Assembly (NCBI GenBank): GCA_964345835.1
Contig: CAYFSL010000030.1
Location: 1-6,847, forward strand
Direction: 5' to 3'
From: JAAYEL01 sp964345835
GTDB lineage: Bacteria > Bacillota > Clostridia > Tissierellales > Peptoniphilaceae
DNA length: 6,847 bases
This document shows positions 6,243 to 6,847 of this stretch, piece by piece; the first letter of the stretch is position 1, and every line of letters starts with the position of its first letter. The position numbers and the translations under genes were made by a program. The notes under the pieces are model-generated. The model made no database searches, was not told the origin of the DNA, and worked only from the letters and a program-made list of their open reading frames with translations.

Positions 6243-6809
6243 CTAAATCTTTCCTACAAGGTCTAGTCCAGGAGTTAAAGTCTCGCCTGAGTTCTTCCAT
6301 TTAGCTGGACAAACTTCACCTGGGTTTTTTCTCACATATTGAGCTGCCCTAATCTTGTCAATCAACTGTGATGCATCCCTTCCGATTCCATCAGCATTGA
6401 TTTCCATTGCTTGAACAACCCCATCTGGATCTATTATGAAAGTAGCCCTTTGAGCAAGGCCGCCTTCGCCAAGAACATCAAATCCAGTTGAAATTTGGTG
6501 GCTAGGGTCTCCAATCATTGTGTATTCGATCTTTGAAATGGCTTCTGAATGGTCATGCCAAGCCTTGTGAGTGAAGTGGGTATCTGTAGATACAGAATAT
6601 ACATTTACTCCAAGTTCTTGTAGCTTAGAATATTGTTCTTGTAAATCTTCTAATTCAGTAGGACAAACGAAAGTAAAGTCAGCTGGGTAAAATGCAACAA
6701 CACTCCAAGCCCCCTTTAAATCTTCATTTGTCACAGTAACGAACTTCTCCTCTTTCGGGTTATAAGCATCTGCCGTAAATTCTAATATTTCTTTGCCAAT
6801 TAATGACAT
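6243..6809 (-). CDS. ahpC: alkyl hydroperoxide reductase subunit C (typical 2-Cys peroxiredoxin)
   Basis: AhpC reduces hydrogen peroxide, organic hydroperoxides and peroxynitrite in the cytosol and is recycled by AhpF. From the ATG at 6809 it has 188 residues, matching the family (187-189), and begins MSLIGKE as in other AhpC proteins. The peroxidatic Cys49 lies in FYPADFTFVCPTE, and the resolving Cys167 in NPGEVCPAKW. The conserved KAWHD region and GLAQRATFIIDPDG are present. No C-terminal YF extension of the hyperoxidation-sensitive eukaryotic type is visible. The frame could start at ATG 6824 (five extra residues), but GGAGG of the SD site lies inside that extension, 8 bases before the ATG at 6809. 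It is first in the ahpCF operon. The promoter and any PerR-type operator would lie mostly beyond the window end; only about 38 upstream bases are visible, and I see no clear box in them. Confidence 0.97.
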   Translation of the reverse strand: MSLIGKEILEFTADAYNPKEEKFVTVTNEDLKGAWSVVAFYPADFTFVCPTELEDLQEQYSKLQELGVNVYSVSTDTHFTHKAWHDHSEAISKIEYTMIGDPSHQISTGFDVLGEGGLAQRATFIIDPDGVVQAMEINADGIGRDASQLIDKIRAAQYVRKNPGEVCPAKWKNSGETLTPGLDLVGKI

Positions 6810-6817
6810 ATTAATTA

Positions 6818-6822
6818 CCTCC
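6818..6822 (-). promoter_or_regulatory. ribosome binding site deciding the ahpC start
   Basis: GGAGG on the - strand is 8 bases before ATG 6809-6807. It overlaps codons 1-2 of the alternative start at 6824, so the shorter protein is favoured. Confidence 0.8.
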
Positions 6823-6847
6823 ATAAATAAAATATTCCAGTAAATTA

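Noticed and set aside
3665..6809. A defence island or new operon combining the exonuclease with ahpCF
   Set aside because: The genes are convergent, have no shared promoter, and ahpCF is a standard peroxide reductase; the adjacency alone gives no support.
6810..6847. Possible promoter or PerR box for ahpC
   Set aside because: Only about 38 AT-rich bases are visible and no -35/-10 pair or inverted repeat of the PerR type can be made out; the control region is probably beyond the window.

Overview
The window looks like an ordinary stretch of chromosome from a low-GC, Gram-positive (Firmicutes-type) anaerobe. The evidence is AT-rich DNA, strong purine-rich Shine-Dalgarno (SD) sites (AGGAGG, GGAGG), heavy use of AGG/AGA for arginine, extended -10 promoters, and a ThiI without a rhodanese domain next to its own cysteine desulfurase. 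The style of the proteins suggests the Anaerococcus/Peptoniphilus group (Tissierellia), but that placement is inference. No mobile element, rRNA, tRNA, CRISPR array or long repeat was seen. No gene-free stretch exceeds 300 bases; the longest is about 206.

Layout. (1) 1-1159, + strand: the end of a promoter, then ychF, a universally conserved P-loop ATPase. (2) 1160-1365: a convergent intergenic region whose one clear element is a long hairpin with T tracts on both strands, probably a terminator shared by ychF and thiI. (3) 1366-3641, - strand: a two-gene operon, a NifS/IscS-type cysteine desulfurase followed 8 bases later by thiI. The desulfurase most likely takes sulfur from cysteine, and ThiI puts it on tRNA uridine 8 as 4-thiouridine. 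(4) 3642-3724: a short divergent region with two overlapping promoters. (5) 3725-4654, + strand: a DEDD-type 3'-5' exonuclease of the YprB-like RNase H-fold group, with a C-terminal half I cannot assign. (6) 4716-6809, - strand: ahpC and ahpF, a complete two-component NADH-dependent peroxide reductase in one tight operon.

Three starts were moved inward from the longest reading frame because a good SD site sits just before an internal ATG: the desulfurase (3641 rather than GTG at 3662), the exonuclease (ATG 3725 rather than TTG 3665) and ahpC (6809 rather than 6824).

The genes share a loose thiol theme: persulfide transfer in desulfurase/ThiI and cysteine redox chemistry in AhpC/AhpF. I see no sign of a new multi-gene system. 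The points most worth a second look are the overlapping divergent promoters at 3656-3703, the altered cofactor-binding loop of the desulfurase, the unassigned C-terminal half of the exonuclease, and a YchF that lacks the cysteine reported as redox-sensitive in E. coli.
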